The position numbers and the translations under genes are program-made. Below the pieces are notes generated by a model, which was not told the DNA's origin, did no database searches, and worked only from the letters and a program-made list of their open reading frames with translations. Source: Dyella_B acidisoli (lineage in GTDB: Bacteria > Pseudomonadota > Gammaproteobacteria > Xanthomonadales > Rhodanobacteraceae). Taken from it: a stretch of 64,000 bases of DNA. Position 1 is the first letter of the stretch; every line of letters begins with the position of its first letter. Of this stretch, positions 1 through 8,813 are shown piece by piece. The stretch is from positions 2,418,001 through 2,482,000 of the forward strand of contig NZ_CP064031.1 in NCBI RefSeq assembly GCF_049532895.1. Reading direction: 5' to 3'.

Positions 1-2893
1 GCTGCGAACGCAAGTACCAGCTCTGCGCACTGCTGCTATCCGTGCTACCACGATAAAGCGAATACTCGTAAGGACCGGCCGCCACTGCACTGGCCAAGCT
101 GAAAGCACCGGCGGACGTCGTACCACCGTTGATCGCTTGCACCACTTCGATACCGTTGGCTGTGGTCAGTGCACCCGAGCCACCCGCGTTAGTAATGCGC
201 AATGCGGTGCTGCCGGTAGCCGTGCCGCCGTTGATCACCAAAAGATCCGACGGTGAACCATCGCCGCCGAGATAGGTGTTGAGCGCAACGACACTGCCGC
301 TACCGCCCACGTAGTTGGTGGTCACGAGCTTGTTGCCTGTGCCAGTGCCACCTACTTGCACCAGGCCGTTGTTGTTCAACGTGTCGTTGATGGTGAAACT
401 GCCTTTGGCAGTGCTGCCCTGCGCCGACAACGCATCAGCCACGGCGATCGTGCCGTTGTTGGTCACAGTGCCGCTTACGCTGCCATAGCCGCCCAACGTC
501 GTGCCCGACGCTACCGTGGTGCTACCGCCACCGCTCAACGCTGCGCTGGCATGACTGTCGTCGCCCACCACGAGCGTACCTGCACTTACGTTGGTATCAC
601 CGGTATAGGTGTTGTCGGCATTGAGAATGGTAGTACCGCCGCCGAGCTGGTTCACGCCGCCCGTACCAGAGATGGTGTTGGCGAAGGTATAGGTATCCGA
701 GCGATCGAAGGCGAGTGTGCCGTTGTCGGTGACGTTGCCAGTGATGGAACCGCTGGTGCCATCATTGCCGAGCTGCAACGTTCCAGCAGTGATCGTGGTG
801 CCGCCTGTGTAAGTGTTGTCGTTCGTCAACACCGTGGTGCCGCTACCGAGCTGGTTGACTGCACCGCTGCCGGAAATCACGCCGCCAAAGCTGTGGACAT
901 CGGAACGATTGAAAGCGAGTGTTCCGTTGTCGGCGACATTGCCAGTGATGGAACCGCTAGTGCCACCATTACCAAGCTGCACTGTGCCAGCCGTGATCGT
1001 GGTGCCGCCCGTGTAAGTGTTGTCACTCGTCAGCACCGTGGTGCCGCTGCCAAGCTGGTTGACCGCACCACTGCCAGAAATCACGCCACCGAAGTTGTAG
1101 ACGTCGGAACGATCGAAGGCGAGTGTGCCGTTGTCGGCGACATTGCCGGTGATAGAACCGCTGGTGCTGCCATCGCCGAGCTGCAGTGTGCTGGCTGTGA
1201 TCGTGGTGCCACCCGTGTAGGTGTTGTCGTTCGTCAGCACAGTGGTACCGCTACCGAGCTGGTTGACTGCACCGCTACCGGAAATCGCGCCACCAAAGCT
1301 GTAAACGTCGGAACGATTGAAAGCGAGCGTACCGTTGTCAGTAACGTCGCCGATGATGGAGCCGCTGGTGCCGCCGTTCCCAAGCTGCAGCGTGCCGGCG
1401 GAGATGGTCGTGCCGCCCGTGTAGCTGCTGTCACCCGCCAGCACCAGCGTGCCGCTGCCCGCTTTGGTCAGCGCGCCGGTGCCGGTGATGCCTTGCGTAA
1501 GCGTGCTGTTGAAAGCCTGCGTATCGATCGTACCGCCAGCGGCGTTGAGGGTCACGGCGCGCGTCGATGCAAGATCGAAGCTCTGCGTGAGCTGCAAGGT
1601 ACCGCCGTTGAAGGTGACGCCGCCTGACGCGTCGCCCAATGCACTATCCGCACCGACCGCAAGCGTGCCGTTGTTGATGAAAGTGCCGCCGGCATACGTG
1701 TTCGCGCCGGTCAGCATGGTCGTGCCCGAACCGATCTGCGCCACGCTGCCGCTACCGGAAATCACGTTGCTGAAAGTCACCGCGTTGCCTCGATCGAAGG
1801 CCACCGTACCGTTGTTGGTAATGGACTTGTTGATGCCGCCCGTCGTGCCACCGTTGCCCAACTGCAGCGTGCCGCCGTTGTCCACCGTCATGCTGCCGGC
1901 ATAGGCCGAATTGTTGTCGGTGAGGATCAGCGTACCGCCCTGCACTTCGGTCGAGGTCAGGCCTGTCAGGTCGGCGAGCGGATTGGCAATGGTCCAGGTA
2001 CCGCTATCTTGCTTTTGCAGTGTCTGGAAACCGGAAATAGAGGTCGGGCCGCTACTGCTGCCCACGCTTAACGTATCGGTGTCGGTACCGTTCAAGGTGA
2101 GTAGATTGGTGCCGCCGCCACCACTAATGCTGCCGCTCACCGAAGAGCCGGTATAGAGGTGCAGAGCATCGTTGCCACCCGCAAACCCCAGGTTGCCTTT
2201 CACCTGGCCTCTATTGGTGAAGTCCACTGCACCATTGCCGGAGGCACCCAGCACGTTGCCGTGGGTCACATCGGTTTCGATGATGCCGGTGGCACTGTTG
2301 ACCACGGTATTGGAGCCGGACGGAGTCTGGAACCAGATGGCCGCCGCATGGACGGCCCGGATGGTGCCGTTGTTGATGATGGTGTTGCCGAAGCCAATGG
2401 GATTCACCGCTTCGGCATCGTTCGCCGTGCCGTTCGACAGCACGGTGGCACCCTGCTGCACAGTCAAGGTGCCATTGTTGTTGAATTCGATGGTGTTCTT
2501 ACCGTCGCCGTAATTGCCGCCACCCGTGCTCGTGGCGCTGTTCTGAACCAATGAGCCCGACTGCAACAAGATGGTTGCGTTGTTGCCAAGCGAAATGTCG
2601 GAGACGTTCCCCACCACAATCTGCGCATTCGATTGCAGCGTGACCGAAGCGCCGGAAGCCGTCGAGTTGCCCGTGCCGATCGAGCTGGCCCACGGCGATG
2701 GCGCTGTCGTATCGCAAGTCGTCGCGTTACTGGTGGTTGTGCAATTGGCGTGTGCCTGCGACGTCATTAGAGCCACATAAGCCAACACGGCCAGGCAGGT
2801 TGCCTTGCGCTGCGGCCAGGCATGGTTATTCGTAGGAGTGGAGTAATTCATATTGACCGTAGTGGCAATACCGTGCGTCGTTATGTTTTTCAT
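1..2893 (-). CDS. Autotransporter (type Va) with passenger repeats, 5' part only
   Basis: Leftward frame open from ATG 2893 to the window edge (964 codons, no stop), so the 3' end is missing. An AAGG lies about 9 nt upstream of the ATG; ATG 2851 is an in-frame alternative. The N-terminus is an extended signal peptide of ~49 residues ending SQAHA. The passenger is Gly/Thr/Asn/Ser-rich with autotransporter-associated beta-strand repeats (motifs such as LTGANTYAGGT and GTLQLGNGGT), as expected of a beta-helix. The last visible residues (PYEYSLYRG...WYLRS) are the segment that normally lies just before the C-terminal beta-barrel, so the barrel should follow outside the window. The role is probably a surface-exposed or secreted passenger such as an adhesin; the substrate cannot be told. 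A large rightward frame over the same DNA is its shadow. Confidence 0.88.
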   Translation of the reverse strand, partial: MKNITTHGIATTVNMNYSTPTNNHAWPQRKATCLAVLAYVALMTSQAHANCTTTSNATTCDTTAPSPWASSIGTGNSTASGASVTLQSNAQIVVGNVSDISLGNNATILLQSGSLVQNSATSTGGGNYGDGKNTIEFNNNGTLTVQQGATVLSNGTANDAEAVNPIGFGNTIINNGTIRAVHAAAIWFQTPSGSNTVVNSATGIIETDVTHGNVLGASGNGAVDFTNRGQVKGNLGFAGGNDALHLYTGSSVSGSISGGGGTNLLTLNGTDTDTLSVGSSSGPTSISGFQTLQKQDSGTWTIANPLADLTGLTSTEVQGGTLILTDNNSAYAGSMTVDNGGTLQLGNGGTTGGINKSITNNGTVAFDRGNAVTFSNVISGSGSVAQIGSGTTMLTGANTYAGGTFINNGTLAVGADSALGDASGGVTFNGGTLQLTQSFDLASTRAVTLNAAGGTIDTQAFNSTLTQGITGTGALTKAGSGTLVLAGDSSYTGGTTISAGTLQLGNGGTSGSIIGDVTDNGTLAFNRSDVYSFGGAISGSGAVNQLGSGTTVLTNDNTYTGGTTITASTLQLGDGSTSGSITGNVADNGTLAFDRSDVYNFGGVISGSGAVNQLGSGTTVLTSDNTYTGGTTITAGTVQLGNGGTSGSITGNVADNGTLAFNRSDVHSFGGVISGSGAVNQLGSGTTVLTNDNTYTGGTTITAGTLQLGNDGTSGSITGNVTDNGTLAFDRSDTYTFANTISGTGGVNQLGGGTTILNADNTYTGDTNVSAGTLVVGDDSHASAALSGGGSTTVASGTTLGGYGSVSGTVTNNGTIAVADALSAQGSTAKGSFTINDTLNNNGLVQVGGTGTGNKLVTTNYVGGSGSVVALNTYLGGDGSPSDLLVINGGTATGSTALRITNAGGSGALTTANGIEVVQAINGGTTSAGAFSLASAVAAGPYEYSLYRGSTDSSSAQSWYLRSQ
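581..1396 (-). repeat. Four tandem 204-bp (68-codon) passenger repeats
   Basis: Units 1396-1193, 1192-989, 988-785 and 784-581, read on the minus strand. Each encodes G/S-TLQLG-N..G..SGSI-G-V-DNGTLAF-RSD...ISG.G.VNQLG.GTT.L..DNTYTG, and the first three are nearly identical. A more diverged unit of the same length lies at 1873-1670. The period is an exact 68 codons, so gain or loss of units keeps the frame. Confidence 0.85.
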
Positions 2894-3367
2894 GACTGGC
2901 CTTTGCGTTATTTGAAATTGGTTTTTTCCGCACGCGCTGCAAAAGACACGCAACAGCCCACACCGGCGCTTTGCGCAGGCGCAGACGTGATCGGATTCAG
3001 TGCGAAAAACCGGCTGCTTTGCTCATACGAGGGCACTCCCATGCCCCGCAGCCAAGCGGCCGTTTCGTGGCGCATAGGATATCCGCGAACACGGTGCTCG
3101 CTGGCCAGACGATTCCTAAAATAAAGTCAGTTAAAGACTGCTTTTTGTCCCTTTTTGATAAGAGCTGTCCGAGCAGGCTTGTTTTTCTGTCTCTGGAATA
3201 CTGTCTGCAAAATCAAACAGCGACCCAATTGGTTTAATGGCGCGGAAAGGAACTTATTTAGATCACTTCGATGGCGATTCAAGCCGAGCGATGATGGCTC
3301 GTTATAGGGAGTGGCATCGACGCTCGCCGGGCCAGTCTTCGAAGTTCTAGGGCAACGAGCGACAGTG
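2894..3367. other. Intergenic, no gene recognised
   Basis: Upstream region of the leftward autotransporter. It must contain that gene's promoter, but I see no convincing -35/-10 pair, RNA gene or coding frame. Short open frames here look random. Confidence 0.5.
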
Positions 3368-3845
3368 TCACGATCGGGCCTCCATCACGATCAGGGCCTT
3401 ACCGTTGATGCGACTCCCCTTTCCAACTGCCTGATCAGTTCGATCCCTTCATGCAATCGAACCATGCGTCCGACCGAAAGTTTCAGTATTCCCTTGCTTG
3501 CAAGGTCGACCACTTCTCGCATCGTTGCCTTGTCTTGTTTACCCATGACGAACTTGCGAGAACGTGAGAGAAGAATGCGACCATTTTTGCGGGCGAAGGG
3601 TTTATGTCGAGGATCACGCCCCTGGCTTTAGGAGCCTGTGCTCATCCCGAAGGGGCAAGCTTCCAGGGTGTCAACGACGACATCGAACTCGTCGAGCAGG
3701 CCACCTGGATAGAGTGCGCGTAGTTGAGCACCGCATCTGCTCCGTTCGCCTTGGCCGCGTTCATGGACTCTGCGCGCACACACCCGACGACGGAGGCACC
3801 TACCACCTTTGCGATTTGGGTTGCAAAGCACGCTCCTCACCCTGA
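3368..3845 (-). pseudogene. Decayed C-terminal half of a zinc-type/quinone oxidoreductase (MDR family)
   Basis: Reading the minus strand in shifting frames gives recognisable pieces in the right order. They are a Rossmann segment (FATQIAKVVGASVVG ... ANGADAVLNY), then DEFDVVVDTLE, then a tail resembling KMVAFFS..., MREVVDLASKGILKLSVGR and GKALIVMEAR. At least two frameshifts separate these pieces and the N-terminal catalytic domain is absent. This matches the C-terminal domain order of NADP-dependent MDR oxidoreductases. The relationship comes from motif reading only. The short rightward frames over this DNA are noise. Confidence 0.6.
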
Positions 3846-3922
3846 TAACGCTCCCTAATCGCGATAAAGTCGCAAGTGCATTGCGCTATCGCCTCTAATC
3901 CTGACGTAGGCAGGGCTACGTC

Positions 3923-4936
3923 TTACGCTGAGACAAAGGATTTACTCGCCAAGACGCCATAAGCTGACGCGTCCACCTTCAACATTCCATCGCCGTGCAC
4001 AATCACCGACAGAGGGTCTGACAACTCGCCGATAAACGCGCCATCCGTTTCGTTTTTCAGAAACGCCATGAAGTGCAAGGAACCATCGCGCGCGGGCATG
4101 ACACGTCCTGCATAAAGCTTCCCAAGCGGATCGCCCACCAAAAAATCGCCCGGCACCAAGTGCCACTCACCCAATGGATGATCGGCCATCAGGTAATGCG
4201 TGCCGGTCATGGGGTGCGACATGGCTGCGCTCGAATAATTCCAGTCAATCAAATTCGCAGCCGTGCAAAACAGGCAATACCAGCGTCCTTGCCATTTGAA
4301 AATCTGCGGTACTTCCAGATGCGCAAACACGCGTGAACGAAACAGCGGCGGCTGCAACGTCCATTGATGCAAGTCATCCGACGTGGCGTGGCCGATGACA
4401 CCTCGGCCGATACTCGGCCCGCTCGGCTCGCGCGCGGTGAAGACCATATGCCATCCACGACCATCGGGGTCGGGAAATACCCATGGATCGCGGCAGGCCT
4501 GCTCGTACCACACATTCTTGTCGAGCGTTTCGTAAAGCGTGTTGTCTGACAATTGCAATATCGGATTGCGGGGCGAGCGCTCCCAGCGATACAGATCCGG
4601 CGAAGAAGCCACGCCAATGCGCTGGATCAATCCTTCTTCTTCGCGGCTAGTGCCCGTATAGAACATCAGCCAGTGACCTTGAGGCGCCTGCACCACAGTT
4701 CCGGTCCAGGTGGTGTAGTCGTCCCACGCGGGCGACGCTGCCGGACGCAACGCTTCCTCCACTTCCACCCAGTTCACCAAGTCTTCGGATATGGCGTGTC
4801 CGATCGAGACGTGCCAATGGCGTTTATTGGGATCGCCCAGCGACTTGGGTGCTTGCAGGAAGAACAGATGGGTTCGCCCGCCCTCCTGCGCGAACCAAAA
4901 ATCCCAGACCCAACGATCATCGAGGCGAAACGCCAT
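3923..4936 (-). CDS. Clan GH-J glycosidase (GH32/GH68-like beta-fructosidase fold)
   Basis: Protein of 337 aa from ATG 4936. The frame could also begin at TTG 4975, but the ATG has a GAG about 8 nt upstream and begins right before the fold. Visible GH-J hallmarks are the N-terminal blade WVWDFWF, whose Asp fits the nucleophile position; CRDPWVF, the RDP transition-state motif; and HLEVPQIF, a candidate acid/base Glu. The length suits a single five-bladed propeller without the C-terminal beta-sandwich of classical GH32. No signal peptide is seen, so it should be cytoplasmic. The family acts on sucrose or fructosides, though distant members act on other sugars. It is divergent from the TonB receptor to its right, which suggests shared regulation and a sugar arriving through that receptor and the Ugp-like importer. 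The exact substrate is unknown. Confidence 0.72.
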   Translation of the reverse strand: MAFRLDDRWVWDFWFAQEGGRTHLFFLQAPKSLGDPNKRHWHVSIGHAISEDLVNWVEVEEALRPAASPAWDDYTTWTGTVVQAPQGHWLMFYTGTSREEEGLIQRIGVASSPDLYRWERSPRNPILQLSDNTLYETLDKNVWYEQACRDPWVFPDPDGRGWHMVFTAREPSGPSIGRGVIGHATSDDLHQWTLQPPLFRSRVFAHLEVPQIFKWQGRWYCLFCTAANLIDWNYSSAAMSHPMTGTHYLMADHPLGEWHLVPGDFLVGDPLGKLYAGRVMPARDGSLHFMAFLKNETDGAFIGELSDPLSVIVHGDGMLKVDASAYGVLASKSFVSA

Positions 4937-5075
4937 GTGTGCTTGCTCAACAGGCGCGCGGATTGCGCGGCGCAAATATTACCTGTTAAGTGAATTATTT
5001 CCATGGACATCCTGCGAAAATGGGACTGATAAGGCTTTTCTCGTTGACGAGTGCGGCGCGCTATAGCTGATTTAA

Positions 5076-5106
5076 TTGTCCATCTTCAATGTCTTATTAG
5101 GGACAA
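5076..5106. promoter_or_regulatory. Possible operator: TTGTCC-N19-GGACAA dyad
   Basis: An inverted pair TTGTCC (5076-5081) and GGACAA (5101-5106) sits in the divergent region between the GH-J glycosidase and the TonB receptor. The position suits a regulator of both genes, for example the ROK protein of this cluster. The arms are short and spaced 19 bp, so chance is possible. Confidence 0.25.
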
Positions 5107-5240
5107 GATTCAGGCTAAACGGGACTTTTTCTCAGTCTCCCGCTCTGTCAACAATATGACACATGATGAGTGATATTTTTCCCCGGTCCGCGCCGTCGGC
5201 CCTGCCGCCCGGCCACCGCATCCGCACCTGGGAAAGAACC

Positions 5241-7997
5241 ATGCTCACCTATTCCGAACGCCAGCACGGCCGTCGGCTGTCTGTCCTGGCACTGGCCATC
5301 CTGACGGCCTTGCCGGCCATGAGCCGGGCCGATGACACCAACGCCCTGCCCGACCAAACCAAGGCGAAGACGTTGGCTAATGTGGAGGTCAATGGTCAGG
5401 TTGCCGCCAATGGCATCGCTATCGCCGCCAAACAGACGCAAGACCGCGTGATGGACGTGACCACCAGCGAGCAGATTCAGTCCTTGCCGAGCTTGAACAT
5501 TCCGCAGGCCGTGCAGCGTGTGGCCGGTGTGTCCACCAGCTTCAATTCCGACAACATCAACGGGCGCGACGAAGCACAGCAAATCGCCATCCGCGGCCTC
5601 GACGCCAGCTACAACAACATCACGCTCGACGGCGCACCGATGGCCACCACCGATCGCGCCAGCCGCGGCGTGCGCACGGATCTCTTGCCTGCGTCGCTGG
5701 TGCAAGAAGTGGACGTGTACAAAACCTGGCAGCCGGACCAGGACCCTAATGCGGTCGGCGGCTCCATCAACGTGGTCACGCGCAGCGCGTTCGACAATCA
5801 AGGCCACACCTACGCAAGCGTTACTGCTGCACTAGGTCACGTGAGCGGCACGGGCAACGCGCTGTCCGCCGATGCGGGTCTGGCTCGCAAGGGTGACGCG
5901 GTGTTTAGCGCCACTTTCGGACCGAATCACACGCTGGGCTTCGTGCTCGCGGCCAACTACGAAAACCGCAATCTGTATTCGCTGGGCCACATGACCAGCG
6001 ACAACATCTTCTACAACTACTACAACGCCAACGGCAGCAACGCCAACAACCCCGGTATTGGCGGCAATAACTTCGGCAATGGCTATCCAGTGCCGCAGCA
6101 GAGCAAGTACTGGAGCTTTCCGGAAAACATGCAGCGCAAGGGCCTGGACGGCAAGCTCGAGGCGAAGTTTGCGCCGAACATGTATGGCTTCCTGTCATTC
6201 GGCGTCAACGATGAAGTCGTCCATTCGGAACGCAACGAGATCATCCTCGACGACAGCCGTTCCACCGGCACCAATCCGGTGCAGAACCAGACCGGGACCT
6301 CCGGTCAGTTCGCGCTCGGCGAATCGGAAATCGGCCGGCAGCAGGCGATGATCAAGCGCGAAGACAAATTCACGCAAAGCGGCTTCGACTGGCACGTCGA
6401 TGACGACAAGGTGTTCTCGGCGCGCGCCTCGTACTCCGACGCCAGCGACTGGAACCCCTCTGCGCTCAACAAGTACGCGTACGGCAAGTTCAAGTACAAC
6501 GGTGCTAACGGCGCGGTGCTCAACGGCACCCCGGGCCTCGCCATGGGCTACGACACCAGCGGTTTCCAGCCCGATTTCAGCATGACCCATCCGGCCAACT
6601 TCACCAACTTGAACAACTTCAACGCGGTGTACTGGCGCAACGACAACATCCGCATCAGTGACAGTGTGGGCGATCTGAAGCTCGATTTCCGCCAGAACAT
6701 GGACGCGGATGCGCACGGCTTCGGTTATGCCGCGGGTATCGACGGGCGCCGCCTGCGTCATCGCTACAACGAAAGTTACCAGCAGTTCGTACCCACTTCA
6801 TCTGGGGATACGCTGGCCAGCGTCGGCACGGTATCCAGCGAACTGATGCCAGGCACCAATGTGCCGTTTCTGTACATCAATCCAGATCTGGCGTGGGGGC
6901 AGCTCGCTACCAGTTCACGCGCCACCGCGTATGCCAGCAACGCCAACAACAGCTTGCAGAGCAATTACTCACACACTGAAGACACCGCCGCGGCCTACCT
7001 GATGGGCACGTACAAGACCGATCGCCTGAGCGTGCTGATCGGCCTGCGCCAGGACGATACCTGGCTGTCGACCACCGGCAACGTGCGACAGGTGACTGGC
7101 AGCGTTACGCAATGGCAGCCGCAAACCAATCGCTCGCGCTATGACTTCACCCTGCCTGCGGCTTCGCTGATCTACAACGCCACCGATGCGGTGCGCTTGA
7201 AGTTTGCAGCCGGCAAGACCATCGGCCGCCCCACCTACGACGATTACGCGCCGAATACCACCTACAGCCAAAACACCGATGGCAGCGTAGGTATCACGCG
7301 CGGCAATCCCGCCATCAAGCCGCGCCTGTCGACCAACTTCGACACGTCAGCGGAATGGTATCTGCCTTACGACAGCATGCTTTCGGCAGCCGTGTTCCAC
7401 AAGCGCATTGCCGACGAAATCTATACCTTGAACAGTGTCGGCACCGTGTTCTTCGATGGTGCCAATCGCATCGCGGCGATCACGCAGCCGATGAATGCCT
7501 CGCGCTCCCAATTGAACGGTGCCGAGCTCAACTTTGTGCAGGGTTCGCTGGGCTGGTTGTCGCCATGGCTGAGTGGTGTCGGCTACAACGGCAATGTCAC
7601 GTTCCTGCGTGGCCGCCTCGATGCACTTACCTCCTCCGGCGCGACTCGACCGATCGACGGCCTGGTGAATCAACCTGGCCAGATCCGTAACTTCACCGTG
7701 TTCTACAACCAGGACGGATTCGGTGTAGATCTGGGTTACCACGGAACCTCTCGCGCTTTGCGCCTGATCGACAGTGCACGGGCAAGCCAGGACGTGTACT
7801 GGAAAGCGCGCAAGGAAATCGACCTGCGCGTGCATCAGAACATCGGCAGCGACGTGCAAGCATTCTTCGAGATCGCCAACCTCACCCGCTCGCCGGTGAC
7901 CAGCGCCACCGGGCCGGCGCATGATCTGTTGAAGGATACGTTTTCGATCGGGCGCACGTACTGGCTGGGAGTGAAGTACACGCCGCATTCGCTTTGA
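5241..7997 (+). CDS. TonB-dependent outer-membrane receptor
   Basis: Protein of 918 aa. I place the start at ATG 5241, preceded by GGAAAG, because a typical signal peptide follows (LSVLALAILTALPAMSRA then DDTN). The frame extends up to 5163 without one. The plug domain is clear: QIQSLPSLNIPQAVQRVAGV, then AIRGLDASYNNITLDG and VQEVDVYKTWQPDQDPNAVGGSINVVTR. The rest is a long barrel rich in Tyr/Asn/Asp repeats. The C-terminus ends YWLGVKYTPHSL, lacking the usual terminal Phe. The receptor would take up an energy-costly ligand across the outer membrane. Its neighbours (GH-J glycosidase, Ugp-like importer, phosphatase) suggest a carbohydrate or sugar phosphodiester. It is followed by a hairpin at 8015-8044. 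Confidence 0.9.
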   Translation: MLTYSERQHGRRLSVLALAILTALPAMSRADDTNALPDQTKAKTLANVEVNGQVAANGIAIAAKQTQDRVMDVTTSEQIQSLPSLNIPQAVQRVAGVSTSFNSDNINGRDEAQQIAIRGLDASYNNITLDGAPMATTDRASRGVRTDLLPASLVQEVDVYKTWQPDQDPNAVGGSINVVTRSAFDNQGHTYASVTAALGHVSGTGNALSADAGLARKGDAVFSATFGPNHTLGFVLAANYENRNLYSLGHMTSDNIFYNYYNANGSNANNPGIGGNNFGNGYPVPQQSKYWSFPENMQRKGLDGKLEAKFAPNMYGFLSFGVNDEVVHSERNEIILDDSRSTGTNPVQNQTGTSGQFALGESEIGRQQAMIKREDKFTQSGFDWHVDDDKVFSARASYSDASDWNPSALNKYAYGKFKYNGANGAVLNGTPGLAMGYDTSGFQPDFSMTHPANFTNLNNFNAVYWRNDNIRISDSVGDLKLDFRQNMDADAHGFGYAAGIDGRRLRHRYNESYQQFVPTSSGDTLASVGTVSSELMPGTNVPFLYINPDLAWGQLATSSRATAYASNANNSLQSNYSHTEDTAAAYLMGTYKTDRLSVLIGLRQDDTWLSTTGNVRQVTGSVTQWQPQTNRSRYDFTLPAASLIYNATDAVRLKFAAGKTIGRPTYDDYAPNTTYSQNTDGSVGITRGNPAIKPRLSTNFDTSAEWYLPYDSMLSAAVFHKRIADEIYTLNSVGTVFFDGANRIAAITQPMNASRSQLNGAELNFVQGSLGWLSPWLSGVGYNGNVTFLRGRLDALTSSGATRPIDGLVNQPGQIRNFTVFYNQDGFGVDLGYHGTSRALRLIDSARASQDVYWKARKEIDLRVHQNIGSDVQAFFEIANLTRSPVTSATGPAHDLLKDTFSIGRTYWLGVKYTPHSL

Positions 7998-8014
7998 TAC
8001 GCCATCTTTCAATG

Positions 8015-8044
8015 CTGTCATTCGCGCGAAGGCGGGAATGACAG
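8015..8044. repeat. REP-like hairpin between receptor and transport operon
   Basis: CTGTCATTC...GAATGACAG forms a long stem with a small GAAG loop (8015-8044). The sequence type (TCATTCxCGC-GAA-GCGGGAATGA) is a common intergenic palindrome in Xanthomonadales. It may also act as a terminator or mRNA stabiliser, though there is no T-run. Confidence 0.55.
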
Positions 8045-8102
8045 CCAGGAAGGATCACGCTTCCGGAAGATGGAAGGTACTCCCGATGACTGAAATCAAT
8101 CC

Positions 8103-8813
8103 ATGCTCAGCAAATACCACCAGCCCCTGACCCATCTGAATCAAAAATTCGACGCACACGGCAACGTGCTGCGCTTTCCTGGCAACACGCTGATCTGCCA
8201 CTTGCCTCTGTTCACGCCGCTGTCGAATGCCCTCACTGCGGTGCGAGATCGCATCAAGGCCGCGCCGCACGCCGACTGTCTGGCAATGCTGCCGCCAGAG
8301 AGCTATCACATGACGGTGTTCGAGGGTGTCAACGATCAGAATCGCACACGTGAGCGCTGGCCGGAGGAACTGCCGCTCAACGTGACGCTGGCCGAATGCA
8401 CGCGTCACATGGCGAACAAGCTGCAGACGTTCGATCTTGGTATCGATCTACCGCTGCGCATGAAACTGGCCGAACCCGCCGAGCAATTGATGATCGGGGC
8501 GATGTCCCTGGTGCCTGCCGATGCCGAAGAAGCGCACAAGCTGCGCGATCTGCGCGATCGTCTCGCCACGCACCTAGGCTTTCGCACCCCTTGGCACGAC
8601 AGCTATACGTTCCACATGACGCATTCCTATCTCATCCAATCGATGAGCCTGGAGGCGATCAAGCAAGCGCTGGCCTTGCAAAGCGAGCTATATGCCGAAT
8701 GGGTGGCGCCGGCGGGAACGATCACGCTCGGCGCACCGGAGTTCTGCACCTTCATTGACATGCAGGCCTTCGACAATCTGTTCTTCTTGCGCCGGCAGGA
8801 GCGCCCTGCATGA
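8103..8813 (+). CDS. DUF1868 protein, 2H phosphoesterase (2'-5' RNA ligase-like) superfamily
   Basis: Protein of 236 aa with two H-x-T motifs of the 2H fold: YHMTVF (about residue 74) and FHMTHSY (about residue 172). The spacing suits a bilobal cyclic-phosphodiesterase-type active site. Known 2H enzymes open cyclic phosphodiesters or form/cleave 2',5' links; DUF1868 itself has no reaction I can name. It is first in a tightly packed operon: its stop TGA overlaps the ATG ATG of the binding protein. Membership alongside a glycerophosphodiester-type importer, a phosphatase and a GDPD suggests it acts on a (cyclic) sugar or inositol phosphate. That role is inference. Confidence 0.75.
   Translation: MLSKYHQPLTHLNQKFDAHGNVLRFPGNTLICHLPLFTPLSNALTAVRDRIKAAPHADCLAMLPPESYHMTVFEGVNDQNRTRERWPEELPLNVTLAECTRHMANKLQTFDLGIDLPLRMKLAEPAEQLMIGAMSLVPADAEEAHKLRDLRDRLATHLGFRTPWHDSYTFHMTHSYLIQSMSLEAIKQALALQSELYAEWVAPAGTITLGAPEFCTFIDMQAFDNLFFLRRQERPA

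Noticed and set aside
581..1396. Regular repeats considered as a CRISPR array
   Set aside because: The period is 204 bp with no unique spacers and the units are coding.
356..1627. Rightward 423-codon open frame over the left edge
   Set aside because: It is antisense to the autotransporter passenger; its apparent repeats simply mirror the 204-bp passenger repeats, and it lacks ribosome site and family features.
3311..3631. Rightward 106-codon frame
   Set aside because: The minus strand here shows ordered remains of an MDR oxidoreductase, which explains the region better.
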